From SZUA-442 sp963753185 (GTDB lineage Bacteria > Actinomycetota > Acidimicrobiia > Spongiisociales > UBA5794), in the NCBI GenBank assembly GCA_963753185.1, contig CAVWBO010000007.1:1364001-1428000 (forward strand): 64,000 bases of DNA, in the 5' to 3' direction. The notes below the pieces were generated by a model that saw nothing but the letters and a program-made list of their open reading frames with translations, did no database searches and was not told the origin of the DNA. Both the position numbers and the translations under genes were made by a program. Below, in pieces: positions 8,079 through 18,581 of the stretch. Within the stretch, counting starts at the first letter, position 1, and each line of letters starts with the position of its first letter.

Positions 8079-9860
8079 TCAGTGGACCGCCTCGCCGGTC
8101 TGGACGGTCCACAGGGTCCGGTAGATGCCCTCGTGGTCTATCAACTGTTCGTGCGTGCCGGATTCCGCGACCCGTCCCCCGTCGATGACGTGGATGCGGT
8201 CGGCGTGCCGGATCGTCGAGAGCCGGTGCGCGATGACCACCATCGTTCGGTTGTGGCTGACCCTGGCCAAGGATCGCTGGATCGCGGCCTCCGTCTCGTT
8301 GTCGACGGCCGATGTCGCCTCGTCGAGGATGAGGACGGGCGACTCTGTCAGGAGTGCCCTCGCGATCGAGAGGCGCTGGCGTTGACCTCCCGAGAGCTTC
8401 TGCCCGCGCTCACCGACGATGGTGGAGTAGCCGAGGGGAAGCGCCTCGATGAACTCGTGGGCCTCGGCCAGCAGCGCCGACGCCACGATGTCGTCCATGG
8501 ACGCGTCCGGCCTTCCGTAGGCGATGTTGTCGGCCACCGTCCCGTGGAAGAGGAACACGTCCTGGGAGACGAGGGCCATTGCCGTGCGGAGGTCCGACTG
8601 GGCCATGTCCCTGAGATCGACGCCGTCGAGCGTGATGGACCCTTCATCGCAGTCGTAGAAGCGCAGGAGCAGCTTGACGAGCGTCGTCTTTCCCGATCCC
8701 GTCGAGCCGACGAACGCCGTGGTCTCCGAGGGCTCGATGACGAGATCCACGCCGTGCAGGACGGGGAACCCCCTGTCATACGCAAAGCCGACGTTCGTGA
8801 ATACGATGCGCCCCCTCGTCGCCGCGTGCTCGATCGGGCGCGGACCATCGTGGATGGTCCGCTTCGAATCGAGCACATCGAGGATCCGGTTCGTCGATGC
8901 CATCGCCCGCTGGTAGAGGTCGACGGTCTGTCCGAGCCTCGTGAGCGGCCAGAGCAGGCGCTGGGTGAGGAAGACCATGACCGAGTACAGCCCGATGTTC
9001 AGGGTTCCCTCGATCGCGAGGAATCCGCCCCAGACCAGCGTCGCGGTGAACCCGATCAGGATCGCGACGCGGATGAGGGGTGTGAAGGCCGAGGAGAGCT
9101 TGATGGCCGCCCGGTTCGCCTCCCGGTACGCAGACGATGCTTCGGTGATGCGCTCCACCTCGCGGTCCTCCGCCGTGAAGGCCTTGATCGTCGAGATCCC
9201 CCCGATGTTGTTCGCCAGCTGGGAGTTGATCGATGCGGCCTCTTCGCGTACGAGTGCGTACCGCGGCTCGATCCGACGTTGGAAGAGCAGCGATCCCCAC
9301 AGGATGGCCGGCACCGGGAGGAAGGCCAGCCACGCGACCGATGGCGCGATGAGGAAGAACGCTGCACCGATGAGGACCACGGTCGTCAGCAGCTGGATGA
9401 CCTCGTTTGCTCCGATGTCGAGGAACCGCTCGAGCTGGTTCACGTCGTCGTTGAGGACGGCCATCAGATCGCCGCTCGTGCGTTCCTCGAAGAACGCGAC
9501 GTCGAGACCTTGGACATGGTCGTAGGTGTCGATTCTGAGGTCGTGCTGGATCGACTGTGCGAGGTTGCGCCACTCGACACCCATGAGGTACTCGAAGATC
9601 GACTCGAGGCTCCAGATGACGAAGGTCAATGCGGCGATCACGAGGATCTGGGTCTTGGGGTCCTCGATGCCGAGGGATCCGAGCAGTGAATCGCTCCCGT
9701 TCGCGACGACGTCGACCGCCATGCCGATGAGGAACGGCGGGGCGAGGTCCACCGCCTTGTTGAGGAACGACCAGACCGAGGCCAGGACGATGCGCCTGCG
9801 GTACCCGGCTGCATAGATCCACAGCCGGCTCAGCGGTGCTCGGTCCTGTGGGTCAGGCAT
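8079..9860 (-). CDS. ABC exporter half-transporter (permease-ATPase)
   Basis: This 593-residue protein is a type IV (MsbA/LmrA-like) ABC half-transporter that would work as a dimer in the membrane. Residues 1 to about 320 form six transmembrane helices. The ATPase domain follows with Walker A GSTGSGKTT (385-392), Q-loop, signature LSGGQRQRLSIARAL, Walker B VLILDEATSAVD and the H-loop VIAHRLSTIRHAD. The cargo cannot be inferred (lipid, drug or peptide). ATG 9860 lies 6 nt after TAGCCT, suggesting a leaderless transcript. It stands alone between the small conserved protein and the penicillin-binding protein on the same strand. Confidence 0.93.
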   Translation of the reverse strand: MPDPQDRAPLSRLWIYAAGYRRRIVLASVWSFLNKAVDLAPPFLIGMAVDVVANGSDSLLGSLGIEDPKTQILVIAALTFVIWSLESIFEYLMGVEWRNLAQSIQHDLRIDTYDHVQGLDVAFFEERTSGDLMAVLNDDVNQLERFLDIGANEVIQLLTTVVLIGAAFFLIAPSVAWLAFLPVPAILWGSLLFQRRIEPRYALVREEAASINSQLANNIGGISTIKAFTAEDREVERITEASSAYREANRAAIKLSSAFTPLIRVAILIGFTATLVWGGFLAIEGTLNIGLYSVMVFLTQRLLWPLTRLGQTVDLYQRAMASTNRILDVLDSKRTIHDGPRPIEHAATRGRIVFTNVGFAYDRGFPVLHGVDLVIEPSETTAFVGSTGSGKTTLVKLLLRFYDCDEGSITLDGVDLRDMAQSDLRTAMALVSQDVFLFHGTVADNIAYGRPDASMDDIVASALLAEAHEFIEALPLGYSTIVGERGQKLSGGQRQRLSIARALLTESPVLILDEATSAVDNETEAAIQRSLARVSHNRTMVVIAHRLSTIRHADRIHVIDGGRVAESGTHEQLIDHEGIYRTLWTVQTGEAVH

Positions 9861-9866
9861 GAGGCG

Positions 9867-9872
9867 AGGCTA
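9867..9872 (-). promoter_or_regulatory. -10 element TAGCCT, leaderless start of ABC exporter
   Basis: On the minus strand TAGCCT ends 6 nt before ATG 9860. Confidence 0.5.
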
Positions 9873-9931
9873 GCGAGGAGCAGCACCCTGGCTGCGACGA
9901 TGCGCGTTCGGCGCGCACGCTGAACCGCCCG

Positions 9932-12433
9932 CTACGGGGCGCGCCCGATCCTGACCTCGACGGCCTGGTTCTCGCCTACCGGGGCTCCTGGCGCCGGTGT
10001 CGACGTCACGACTCTTCCATGTTGGGCGGGATTGGTCGTGACGATGTCGACGAACGACCATGTGATCGTGAGCCCCTGCTCGTCGGAGAACAGGGCGAGG
10101 CGTTCGTTCACGGCTGCGGGGGTCAGCCCACGGAGGTCGATCATCGCGACCTCGGGTGCGATGCCGCTCGACACCTGGATCAGCACCGTCGATCCCTGCC
10201 TGATCGGCGTGCCGGGGAGTGGAACGGTGCCGACGAGCGAGCCAGCCGGAAGGGTGCTCGGGACCTCCGTCACCTCGCCGTACAGTCCGGCGCGGAAGAC
10301 GGCCTCGACGGCTTCACTCGTCGATGGGGCGAGGGGCGGAACGGTCGCGAACGGTGTCTGGCGGTACACGTCGGTACCGGGAGGGTCAGCAGGGAAATCG
10401 AGCGCAGGTTGGCCCGCCAGCGCGTACTGCATGAACTGCTTCCAGATCGGTGCAGGCAGGGTGCCACCGAACGCACGTCGGTAGTACTGCTCAGCCCCTT
10501 CGAGGTCGTTCCACACCGTGAAGTCCTCGAGCGGGTCCTGACGGTCCGCGTAGCCGACCCAGACACTCGTCGTGAGCTGGGGCACGAAGCCCACGTACCA
10601 CACGTCCCGGTAGTTCGTCGCCGTTCCGGTCTTACCCGCCTGCGGCCGCCCTATGTCCGCTCTTCGGCCGGTTCCGCTCGTCACCACCTTCTCCATGGCG
10701 CCGACCACGGATGCGGCGATCTGCGATGACAGGACCTCTCGTGGCTCGTGTTGATGTTCGAACAGGACCGTCCCGTCCTGGTCGACGATGCGCTCGATCA
10801 GGTACGGCTCGACCCTCGTGCCGAAGTTCGCCAGGGTCGAGTACGCCGCTGCCATTTCGAGCGGCGACACACCCTGCGCCCCGAGTGTGATCGAGAGGTA
10901 CGGCTCGAGCTGTGACCGAATGCCGAGCCGGTTCGCCATCTCGACGACGACCTCTGGGCCGATGTCGTTGATCAGACGGGCGTACACGGTGTTCGTGGAG
11001 TTGAAGGTCGCAGATTCGAGTGTGCGGAGGGCCTTGCCAGACGATCCGCCCGCGTTGTTCACGGTCCAGGTCGCTCCGTCCGGCGGGCACGGGGTGGCGC
11101 ACTCGATGACCGCCGGGCTCGAGTCATCCCAGTACGAGCCGAGCGTGACGGGGTTGCCATCACGATCACCGGACTCGAGAGCAGCCGCGAGGGTGAACGG
11201 CTTGAACGCGGAACCGGGTTGGCGAGCGCCCTGACCTGCGAGGTCGTATGGGCGCTGACCCGCCTCGATGTCGTCCCCGTACTCCACGCCGGATGCGAGC
11301 ACCCTGATCGCTCCCGTTCGATTCTCGACGGTCGCGATCGCCCCCGTCGGCCCGTCGGAGCCCGGTCGGAACCACGCACGGAGGATGCGATTCGCCTCCT
11401 CCTGGAGGCCGTTGTCGAGGGTGATCTCGATCGTCAATCCGCCGCCGCCCTCGCAGGTCGTATCCGCCGCGGGGCATCCGAAGATGGCGACCTTGCGCTC
11501 CTCCCTGGTGTCGCCGAGTACCGAGAACTCCGCCGACTCGATCAGCTGGCGACGAACGGCGATCATGACCTGGGGAGCGGTCGTCTCGAAGCGTTGCTGC
11601 TCGATCACGCCGAGCGGCTGTGCCTTGGCAGCTCGGCCGTCCGCGGGAAGGATGAATCCGTTTGCGACCATCCGGTCGATCGTTCGGTTCCTGGCAGCGA
11701 GCGCGTTCTGTGGGTTGAATCGGGGGTGGTAGAACGTTGGATTGCGGATCGGCACAGGAAGAAGGGCGGCCTCGCCGATCGTCAGCTGGTCGAGTTCCTT
11801 TCCGAAGTACTCGAGGGAGGCTGCCCTGACCCCGTATGCGTTCGATCCGAAGAACACCGAGTTCGCCCAGAACTCGAGGATCTGGTCCTTCGTGTAGCGC
11901 CGCTCCACCTCGGCTGCCACGATCGCCTCGCAGACCTTCCGCTCGATCGTCACGTCGGAGGTGAGGAAGTTCTGCTTGACCACCTGCTGTGTGATCGTCG
12001 AGCCACCACCCGCAGGATTATTCGTCAACCGCCCGAGGACGGCGCGACCGATCGACGTGAAGTCGATGCCCTCGTGCTCGTAGAAGTCCTTGTCCTCGGC
12101 CGACAGGAGCGCAGATCGCACGATGTCCGGCATGTCCCCGAGCGCTATGGGGAGCGAGTTTCGCTCGGTGAGCTGTCCGAGCCGTACGCCGTCCGAGCTG
12201 TACACGTTCGAGAGGGTCGACAGGTCTGGGAAAGCGAGGTCGATCCCCCCGATGTCGCACAGGTAGGCATCCTCGATCTCCTGGACCGTTCCATAGGCGG
12301 TGTTGACGGACAGGAATCCGAACAGCCCGAACCAGGTCGCCCCGATCACGACGACGACCGCGAGCCCGATCATCGCGGGGAGGCGGCGACGGGTGCGCTC
12401 GGTGCGCTCGACCTGTCGAATCAGAGGTTCCAT
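9932..12433 (-). CDS. class A penicillin-binding protein with PASTA domains
   Basis: Bifunctional peptidoglycan synthase of 833 residues. A short basic cytoplasmic tail and one transmembrane helix (about 20-45) precede the GT51 glycosyltransferase domain (SAEDKDFYEHEG with the catalytic Glu, then GGSTITQQVVKQ). The transpeptidase domain has SxxK in GSAFKPF and KTGTA in AGKTGTATNYRDVWY. Two PASTA-like repeats end the protein (PSTLPAGSLVGTVPLPGT and a second ending EVRIGRAP). This matches the PonA family. ATG 12433 starts MEPLIRQVE; the frame is open to 12487, but the extra 18 residues are basic and unlike PonA N-termini. It acts at the outer face of the membrane in cell-wall growth. Confidence 0.92.
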   Translation of the reverse strand: MEPLIRQVERTERTRRRLPAMIGLAVVVVIGATWFGLFGFLSVNTAYGTVQEIEDAYLCDIGGIDLAFPDLSTLSNVYSSDGVRLGQLTERNSLPIALGDMPDIVRSALLSAEDKDFYEHEGIDFTSIGRAVLGRLTNNPAGGGSTITQQVVKQNFLTSDVTIERKVCEAIVAAEVERRYTKDQILEFWANSVFFGSNAYGVRAASLEYFGKELDQLTIGEAALLPVPIRNPTFYHPRFNPQNALAARNRTIDRMVANGFILPADGRAAKAQPLGVIEQQRFETTAPQVMIAVRRQLIESAEFSVLGDTREERKVAIFGCPAADTTCEGGGGLTIEITLDNGLQEEANRILRAWFRPGSDGPTGAIATVENRTGAIRVLASGVEYGDDIEAGQRPYDLAGQGARQPGSAFKPFTLAAALESGDRDGNPVTLGSYWDDSSPAVIECATPCPPDGATWTVNNAGGSSGKALRTLESATFNSTNTVYARLINDIGPEVVVEMANRLGIRSQLEPYLSITLGAQGVSPLEMAAAYSTLANFGTRVEPYLIERIVDQDGTVLFEHQHEPREVLSSQIAASVVGAMEKVVTSGTGRRADIGRPQAGKTGTATNYRDVWYVGFVPQLTTSVWVGYADRQDPLEDFTVWNDLEGAEQYYRRAFGGTLPAPIWKQFMQYALAGQPALDFPADPPGTDVYRQTPFATVPPLAPSTSEAVEAVFRAGLYGEVTEVPSTLPAGSLVGTVPLPGTPIRQGSTVLIQVSSGIAPEVAMIDLRGLTPAAVNERLALFSDEQGLTITWSFVDIVTTNPAQHGRVVTSTPAPGAPVGENQAVEVRIGRAP

Positions 12434-12533
12434 GGAGTCCGTGGGTTGCGATCCGCGCCGTACCCGTCCTACCGGTACCATCGGCACGCGAAATCAGCAT
12501 AGGAATCGACTTCGAATAGCGGATGGACTTGGC

Positions 12534-14084
<1,551 letters not shown>

Positions 14085-14103
14085 GGACCGAGGGGAGCGT
14101 CGC

Positions 14104-15471
14104 GTGTCCACGGGTTCCGAATCCAAGAGGCTGCTCGTCATCGGAGGCGGGCCGGCAGGCCACTCCGCCGCAACCCAGGCTGCGACGTTCGGTCTCGAGG
14201 TCACGCTGGTCGAGGCAGAGATCGTCGGCGGGGCGGCGCACCTGTGGGACTGCATCCCTTCGAAGGCGATGGTCGCGAGTTCGATGCGACTGCGCGCCAT
14301 CCGGCACGCAGCCAAGCTCGGGATCCTCGAACCGCCGCCCGCATCGCTCGACATGGAGAACCTCTCGTCACACGTCCATGGAATAGCCGAAACCATCGCC
14401 CGGTCGGTGACCGACATGCTCGATTCCCAGGGTGTCGAAATCATTCGCGGGAGGGCACACTTCACAGGGTCGAGGTCGGCGGTCGCGGTGACGGTCGACG
14501 GAGAGGTGCCTCTCGAGTTCGACTACGCGCTGATCTCGACAGGCTCCCGACCGCGGGTACCCGATTGGGTCGCCATCGACGGCGAGCGGATCATGACGAC
14601 CCGGGATGCGTATCACGTCGCGGAGCTGCCGGAGAGGATCGTCATCGTCGGATCCGGCGTGACAGGTGTCGAGATGGTGCACATCTTCTCGTCCCTGGGT
14701 TCCCGGGTTGCGCTCCTCGTGAGCCGCCACCACGTCCTCCCACACCGGGACGCTGAGGTTGCCGCTGTCCTCGAGGAGGACTTCCTCGGCCGAGGCGTCG
14801 AGCTCCTCAAGGGCTCCCGGGCGACCGCCATCGAACGAGAGGGCGACGTCGTGACGGTCCGCACCGCGGATGGCCGGTCCGTGACCGGTTCGCATGCGCT
14901 GCTCGCCGTGGGTTCCGTTCCGAATTCCGAGGACCTCGGGCTCGATGCGGCGGGGGTCGAGCTTGACGGCGGATACGTCGTCGTGGATGAGCTCCAGCGC
15001 ACGAGCGTTCCCCACATCTACGCCGCAGGAGATGTGACAGGGCAGATGCCGCTTTCGTCCGTCGCCACCATGCAGGGCCGCAAGATCGGACACCACATCG
15101 TGGGTCGCAAGGTGGCGCCAATCGACTACCGCAAGGTGAGCCAGGCCATCTTCACCGAGCCGGAGATCGCCTCCGTCGGTCTCGAGGAGGTCGACGCCGC
15201 AGCCGAGGGTCGCAAGGTCAGGATCACCAAGGTTCCGCTCGCCTCGAATCCGAGGGCGATCATCGCAGGCGACACGGCGGGGTTCATCAAGGTCGTCTCG
15301 GACCCTGCGACGCACATCGTCCTCGGGGGCACCGTCGTCGGTCATCACGCCTCGGAGCTGATCGCCCCCATCGCGCTGGCAACGCAGGGCCGAATACGCG
15401 TTGATGTGCTCGTGGAGACCTTGATGGTCCATCCGAGCCTCGTCGAGAGCATCAGCGAGGCCGCCGAATAG
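14104..15471 (+). CDS. lpdA: LpdA-like flavoprotein NAD(P)H dehydrogenase
   Basis: This 455-residue FAD protein has the disulfide-reductase fold: FAD motif VIGGGPAGHSAA, NAD motif IVGSGVTGVEM, FAD motif IYAAGDVTGQMPL, and a dimerisation domain. It aligns along its whole length with what I recall of M. tuberculosis LpdA (Rv3303c), including DCIPSK, HVLPHRDA and ASVATMQGR. In GGAAHLWDCIPSK only C50 remains and the first redox cysteine is A45, so it cannot form the redox disulfide. LpdA proteins instead act as NAD(P)H:quinone-type reductases, and the final catalytic His-Glu pair is also not evident. The GTG start lies 19 nt after the mutase stop, with GAGGGGAG as RBS, so both genes are probably one transcript. 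Confidence 0.85.
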   Translation: MSTGSESKRLLVIGGGPAGHSAATQAATFGLEVTLVEAEIVGGAAHLWDCIPSKAMVASSMRLRAIRHAAKLGILEPPPASLDMENLSSHVHGIAETIARSVTDMLDSQGVEIIRGRAHFTGSRSAVAVTVDGEVPLEFDYALISTGSRPRVPDWVAIDGERIMTTRDAYHVAELPERIVIVGSGVTGVEMVHIFSSLGSRVALLVSRHHVLPHRDAEVAAVLEEDFLGRGVELLKGSRATAIEREGDVVTVRTADGRSVTGSHALLAVGSVPNSEDLGLDAAGVELDGGYVVVDELQRTSVPHIYAAGDVTGQMPLSSVATMQGRKIGHHIVGRKVAPIDYRKVSQAIFTEPEIASVGLEEVDAAAEGRKVRITKVPLASNPRAIIAGDTAGFIKVVSDPATHIVLGGTVVGHHASELIAPIALATQGRIRVDVLVETLMVHPSLVESISEAAE

Positions 15472-15481
15472 CGGAGGCTCG

Positions 15482-17227
15482 TCAGCGGATCACCATGATC
15501 AGTTGGCCTGACGAAACGGTGTCACCCACCTTGACCCGCACGTCGATGATGTCCCCCGTCACCGGCGCCTTGATCTCGTTCTCCATCTTCATGGCCTCGA
15601 GGACGCACACCGGCTCACCCTCGTGAACGGTGTCGCCTGCCTTGTGGTTGATCTTGACGATCGTTCCCTGCATCGGTGATGTGACCTCGCCTGCGCCGCT
15701 TCCTGCTTCCGAGGCCTTCGTGAGCTTCGGGGCCTTGCGCCTCGGGGCGACTCGTTTCCCGGAGCCCGGAGCCGTCAGCACCTCGGCCCAATAGGTGACC
15801 TCGAAGCGCCTGCCGCCAACCTCGACGGTGATGGTCCGCTGGCTCCGTTCCTCGTCCTCGGGAAGGCTCGGCGATGTCGGACGCTCGATTCCTGAGAAGT
15901 CCATCGACGACTCCACGAGCCGAGTGCTCACATCGCCACTCAGGAACGATTCGTGCTCGAGGATCGCGAGGTGTGCGGGAATCGTCGTGTCGACCCCGCC
16001 GATCTGGTACTCGCGCAGCGCCCTGCGCGCGCGGACGATGGCTTCGTCGCGTGTCCGTCCCGAGACGATCAGCTTCGCGATCATGTTGTCGTAGTACTGG
16101 CTGATCGTGCTTCCCTGCACGACGCCCGAGTCGATCCGGATGCCCGGACCCGCCGGCTCGCGGTACTTCACGAGGGTCCCCGGTGTCGGAACGAAGCCTC
16201 GTGATGGATCCTCTGCGTTGATCCTGAACTCGATCGTGTGTCCCGTCGGCTGCGGGGTCTCGGACACCGACAGCGGCTCTCCCCTCGCCACCCGCAACTG
16301 TTCGGTGACGAGGTCGACCCCGAAGACCTCCTCCGTCACGGTGTGTTCGACCTGGATCCGTGTGTTCATCTCGAGGAAGTAGAACTCACCGTCCGAGAAG
16401 AGGAATTCCACGGTTCCCGCCGACTCGTATCCCGCGGCGGTGCCAAGTGCGAGGGCGAGCTCACCCAGCCTGGCCCGATTGGCCGGCGTGAAGTTCGGGG
16501 CGGGGGATTCCTCGACGAGTTTCTGGTGACGACGCTGGAGGGAGCAGTCGCGCTCGCCGAAGAACACGCCGTTGCCGTGTTTGTCGAACATGACCTGCGC
16601 TTCGATGTGCCGAGCGTTCTCGAGGTATCGCTCCACGTACACCGCTGGATTGGCGAACCACGATTCAGCCTCTCGACCAGCGGATTCGAAGGCCTCGACC
16701 AGGCCGGACTCGTCGTGAACGACCTTGAGGCCCCGGCCTCCTCCACCGGCGGCCGCCTTGATCGCGACGGGGAAGCCATGGCTTGCGGCGAATGCTGCCA
16801 CCTGGTCGACGGACGTGAGCGGTTCGAGGGTGCCGGGCACGCCAGCGACGCCAGCAGCCTCGGCGGCGATTCGGGACTCGATCTTGTCGCCCATCATGGC
16901 GATCGCAGAGGCGGGTGGCCCGATCCAGATGTGGCCGGCCTTGGCAACCTCCCTGGCGAAACCTGCGTTCTCGGCGAGGAACCCGTACCCGGGATGGATG
17001 GATGCCGCTTCGGACTCGCGGGCGATCTCGAGGATGCGGGACACGTTCAGGTACGACTCGGCTGCCGGGGCAGGGCCCACGTTCCACGCCTCATCCGCCA
17101 TCGAGGTATGGACGGCGTCGCGGTCGAGCTCCGAGTACACGGCGATGGTCCGCATGCCGAGGTCGCGCGCGGCGCGGATGATCCGTACGGCGATCTCGCC
17201 ACGATTCGCGATGAGGACTGATTCCAC
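15482..17227 (-). CDS. acetyl-/propionyl-CoA carboxylase alpha chain (biotin carboxylase + BCCP)
   Basis: This 581-residue subunit carboxylates its own biotin with ATP and bicarbonate for transfer by a beta subunit. It starts VESVLIANRGEIAVRI and contains the biotin-carboxylase ATP-grasp domain (GGGGRGLKVV, MNTRIQVEHTVTEEVFG, EFRINAEDP). It ends with a biotinyl domain whose biotinylated lysine is K547 in VLEAMKMENE. Length matches actinobacterial AccA3-type chains, shorter than PccA. GTG 17227 is set by the conserved N-terminus and by TAGGAT 7 nt upstream; the frame runs open to 17572, but that stretch is not conserved-looking. The partner carboxyltransferase is at 18582-20132 and the biotin ligase at 20188. 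The acyl-CoA substrate cannot be fixed. Confidence 0.93.
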   Translation of the reverse strand: MESVLIANRGEIAVRIIRAARDLGMRTIAVYSELDRDAVHTSMADEAWNVGPAPAAESYLNVSRILEIARESEAASIHPGYGFLAENAGFAREVAKAGHIWIGPPASAIAMMGDKIESRIAAEAAGVAGVPGTLEPLTSVDQVAAFAASHGFPVAIKAAAGGGGRGLKVVHDESGLVEAFESAGREAESWFANPAVYVERYLENARHIEAQVMFDKHGNGVFFGERDCSLQRRHQKLVEESPAPNFTPANRARLGELALALGTAAGYESAGTVEFLFSDGEFYFLEMNTRIQVEHTVTEEVFGVDLVTEQLRVARGEPLSVSETPQPTGHTIEFRINAEDPSRGFVPTPGTLVKYREPAGPGIRIDSGVVQGSTISQYYDNMIAKLIVSGRTRDEAIVRARRALREYQIGGVDTTIPAHLAILEHESFLSGDVSTRLVESSMDFSGIERPTSPSLPEDEERSQRTITVEVGGRRFEVTYWAEVLTAPGSGKRVAPRRKAPKLTKASEAGSGAGEVTSPMQGTIVKINHKAGDTVHEGEPVCVLEAMKMENEIKAPVTGDIIDVRVKVGDTVSSGQLIMVIR

Positions 17228-17234
17228 GGGCGCA

Positions 17235-17240
17235 ATCCTA
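17235..17240 (-). promoter_or_regulatory. -10 element TAGGAT, leaderless start of carboxylase alpha
   Basis: On the minus strand TAGGAT ends 7 nt before GTG 17227. No Shine-Dalgarno is present. Confidence 0.5.
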
Positions 17241-17324
17241 GGTGGAGACGTGCTGGCGAGGGGAACCAGCGGGCTCGTCCTCAGGGGTACGACCCTGTTC
17301 GGTGCATGTTCGTTACGGCCGGTG

Positions 17325-18527
17325 TCAGCGAACGTCCGGCAGGAGCACCGTGCCGGCATCGGTGAGGTAGGCGACGAATCGCTCCCCCGAGGAGAGTTCG
17401 CCCGAGACGAGGTCCGGCACGCGTGTGTGGATCGGCATGCGGTCGACGAATGTCCACGAGTCGGCGGCAACGTCGTAGAACCCCATGGTGGCCTGTTCAT
17501 TCGGTCTGTCGGGGAAGTAGACCGCGAGAGAGCGACCGTGCCCGACGGCGGCCAGGGAACCGGGAACCGCATCGAGGGTCAGCGTCGAGTGTCGGGGCGG
17601 CGCGATCTGGCGCCACGCATCCGTGGTCGGTGAGTAGGCGAACCCGATGGTCGTGGGTCGCGCCTCCCCGTCGACGCCCACGACGATCAGCTCGTCGTCA
17701 ACGAAGCCTCCTACGGCTCCGGACAGTTCCTGCTCGCCTGGCAGGGGAGGGAGCGATCGCCATCGATCCGTACTCCGTTCGTAGGCCGCACCGTCCTGTG
17801 ACCAGGTCTTCCCCTCCATGTCGAAGACGTGTCCCCCGACGACGTACATCTCCGAGCCCGACCACGCGACGACGGGGTCGATCACGGGTTCCAGCGGTGT
17901 CGGCGCGATGTTCCTCCACGTGTTGCTCTCGGGGTCGTACGCGGTGCCTGAAGCGCTCAGCGTGTCGCTCGATCCGTAGAAGATCACCTCGGATCCCGTC
18001 CACGTCCCGATCGGGGACCGCCCGAGTTCAGGCGCAGGGATGGCGGTTCGCCACTCGACGCTGAACGGATCGTACGCGGTCGTGATGCCGCGAACCACGA
18101 CGAAGTCCTCTCCGGTCCACACGGCTGTCCGGCCCCGCTTGCCAGGGTCGAAGTCGAGCAGTCGCCGTTGGAGCTCCGAGTTCGGGTCGTACGCCCACCC
18201 GCCGATGCAGTCGACGCCCACGCCGTCGAGGCACACGTACAGCAGCTCGGTTCCGTTCCAGACCATCGTGGTTCCCGCGAGCGATGGATCGAGCACGGGG
18301 TTCGGGATGAGGAGCCACGGCACGTCCACCCTGTCCTCGGACGACGCCATCGGCGGAGGCTCCGTCGTGGCCGTCCGCGGGCCAAAGGCCGTGGTGCCCG
18401 TTCCCGAGTCGAGCCCAGGACCCCCACCTGCAGACGTCGACAGGATCGCGATGACGGCGAACAGCGCGAGCACCGAGACGAGGCCGATGGCGGCGCCACC
18501 GGGGGACGGTCGTCGTGGTGTCGTCAC
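17325..18527 (-). CDS. membrane-anchored kelch-like beta-propeller protein
   Basis: A 400-residue protein with no assigned function. Residues 1-12 are basic, 13-32 form one hydrophobic helix (anchor or uncleaved signal), and a Thr/Pro-rich stretch follows. The rest is a series of roughly 50-residue blade-like repeats with the pattern 'W-G-E/Y...AYDP.S..W' (WTGEDFVVV...TAYDPFSVEWR; WTGSEVIFY...TAYDPESNTWR; WSGSEMYVV...AAYERSTDRWR), which is typical of kelch/galactose-oxidase propellers. It is probably extracytoplasmic. It lies between the two carboxylase subunit genes, but nothing links it to them functionally. GTG 18527 has TACAGT 6 nt upstream. Confidence 0.75.
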   Translation of the reverse strand: MTTPRRPSPGGAAIGLVSVLALFAVIAILSTSAGGGPGLDSGTGTTAFGPRTATTEPPPMASSEDRVDVPWLLIPNPVLDPSLAGTTMVWNGTELLYVCLDGVGVDCIGGWAYDPNSELQRRLLDFDPGKRGRTAVWTGEDFVVVRGITTAYDPFSVEWRTAIPAPELGRSPIGTWTGSEVIFYGSSDTLSASGTAYDPESNTWRNIAPTPLEPVIDPVVAWSGSEMYVVGGHVFDMEGKTWSQDGAAYERSTDRWRSLPPLPGEQELSGAVGGFVDDELIVVGVDGEARPTTIGFAYSPTTDAWRQIAPPRHSTLTLDAVPGSLAAVGHGRSLAVYFPDRPNEQATMGFYDVAADSWTFVDRMPIHTRVPDLVSGELSSGERFVAYLTDAGTVLLPDVR

Positions 18528-18533
18528 GGGGAA

Positions 18534-18539
18534 ACTGTA
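18534..18539 (-). promoter_or_regulatory. -10 element TACAGT, leaderless start of propeller gene
   Basis: On the minus strand TACAGT ends 6 nt before GTG 18527. Confidence 0.45.
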
Positions 18540-18581
18540 TCGGGCACCCCGCGGCGATCCGGCGCGTCTGGTGCGGCGACC

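Noticed and set aside
8052..9689. 545-codon plus-strand open frame opposite the ABC exporter
   Set aside because: Translation is a low-complexity D/E/R/V string without motifs, while the minus strand encodes all ABC signatures.
11219..12502. 427-codon plus-strand open frame opposite the PBP gene
   Set aside because: Antisense shadow; the minus strand encodes clear GT51 and transpeptidase motifs.
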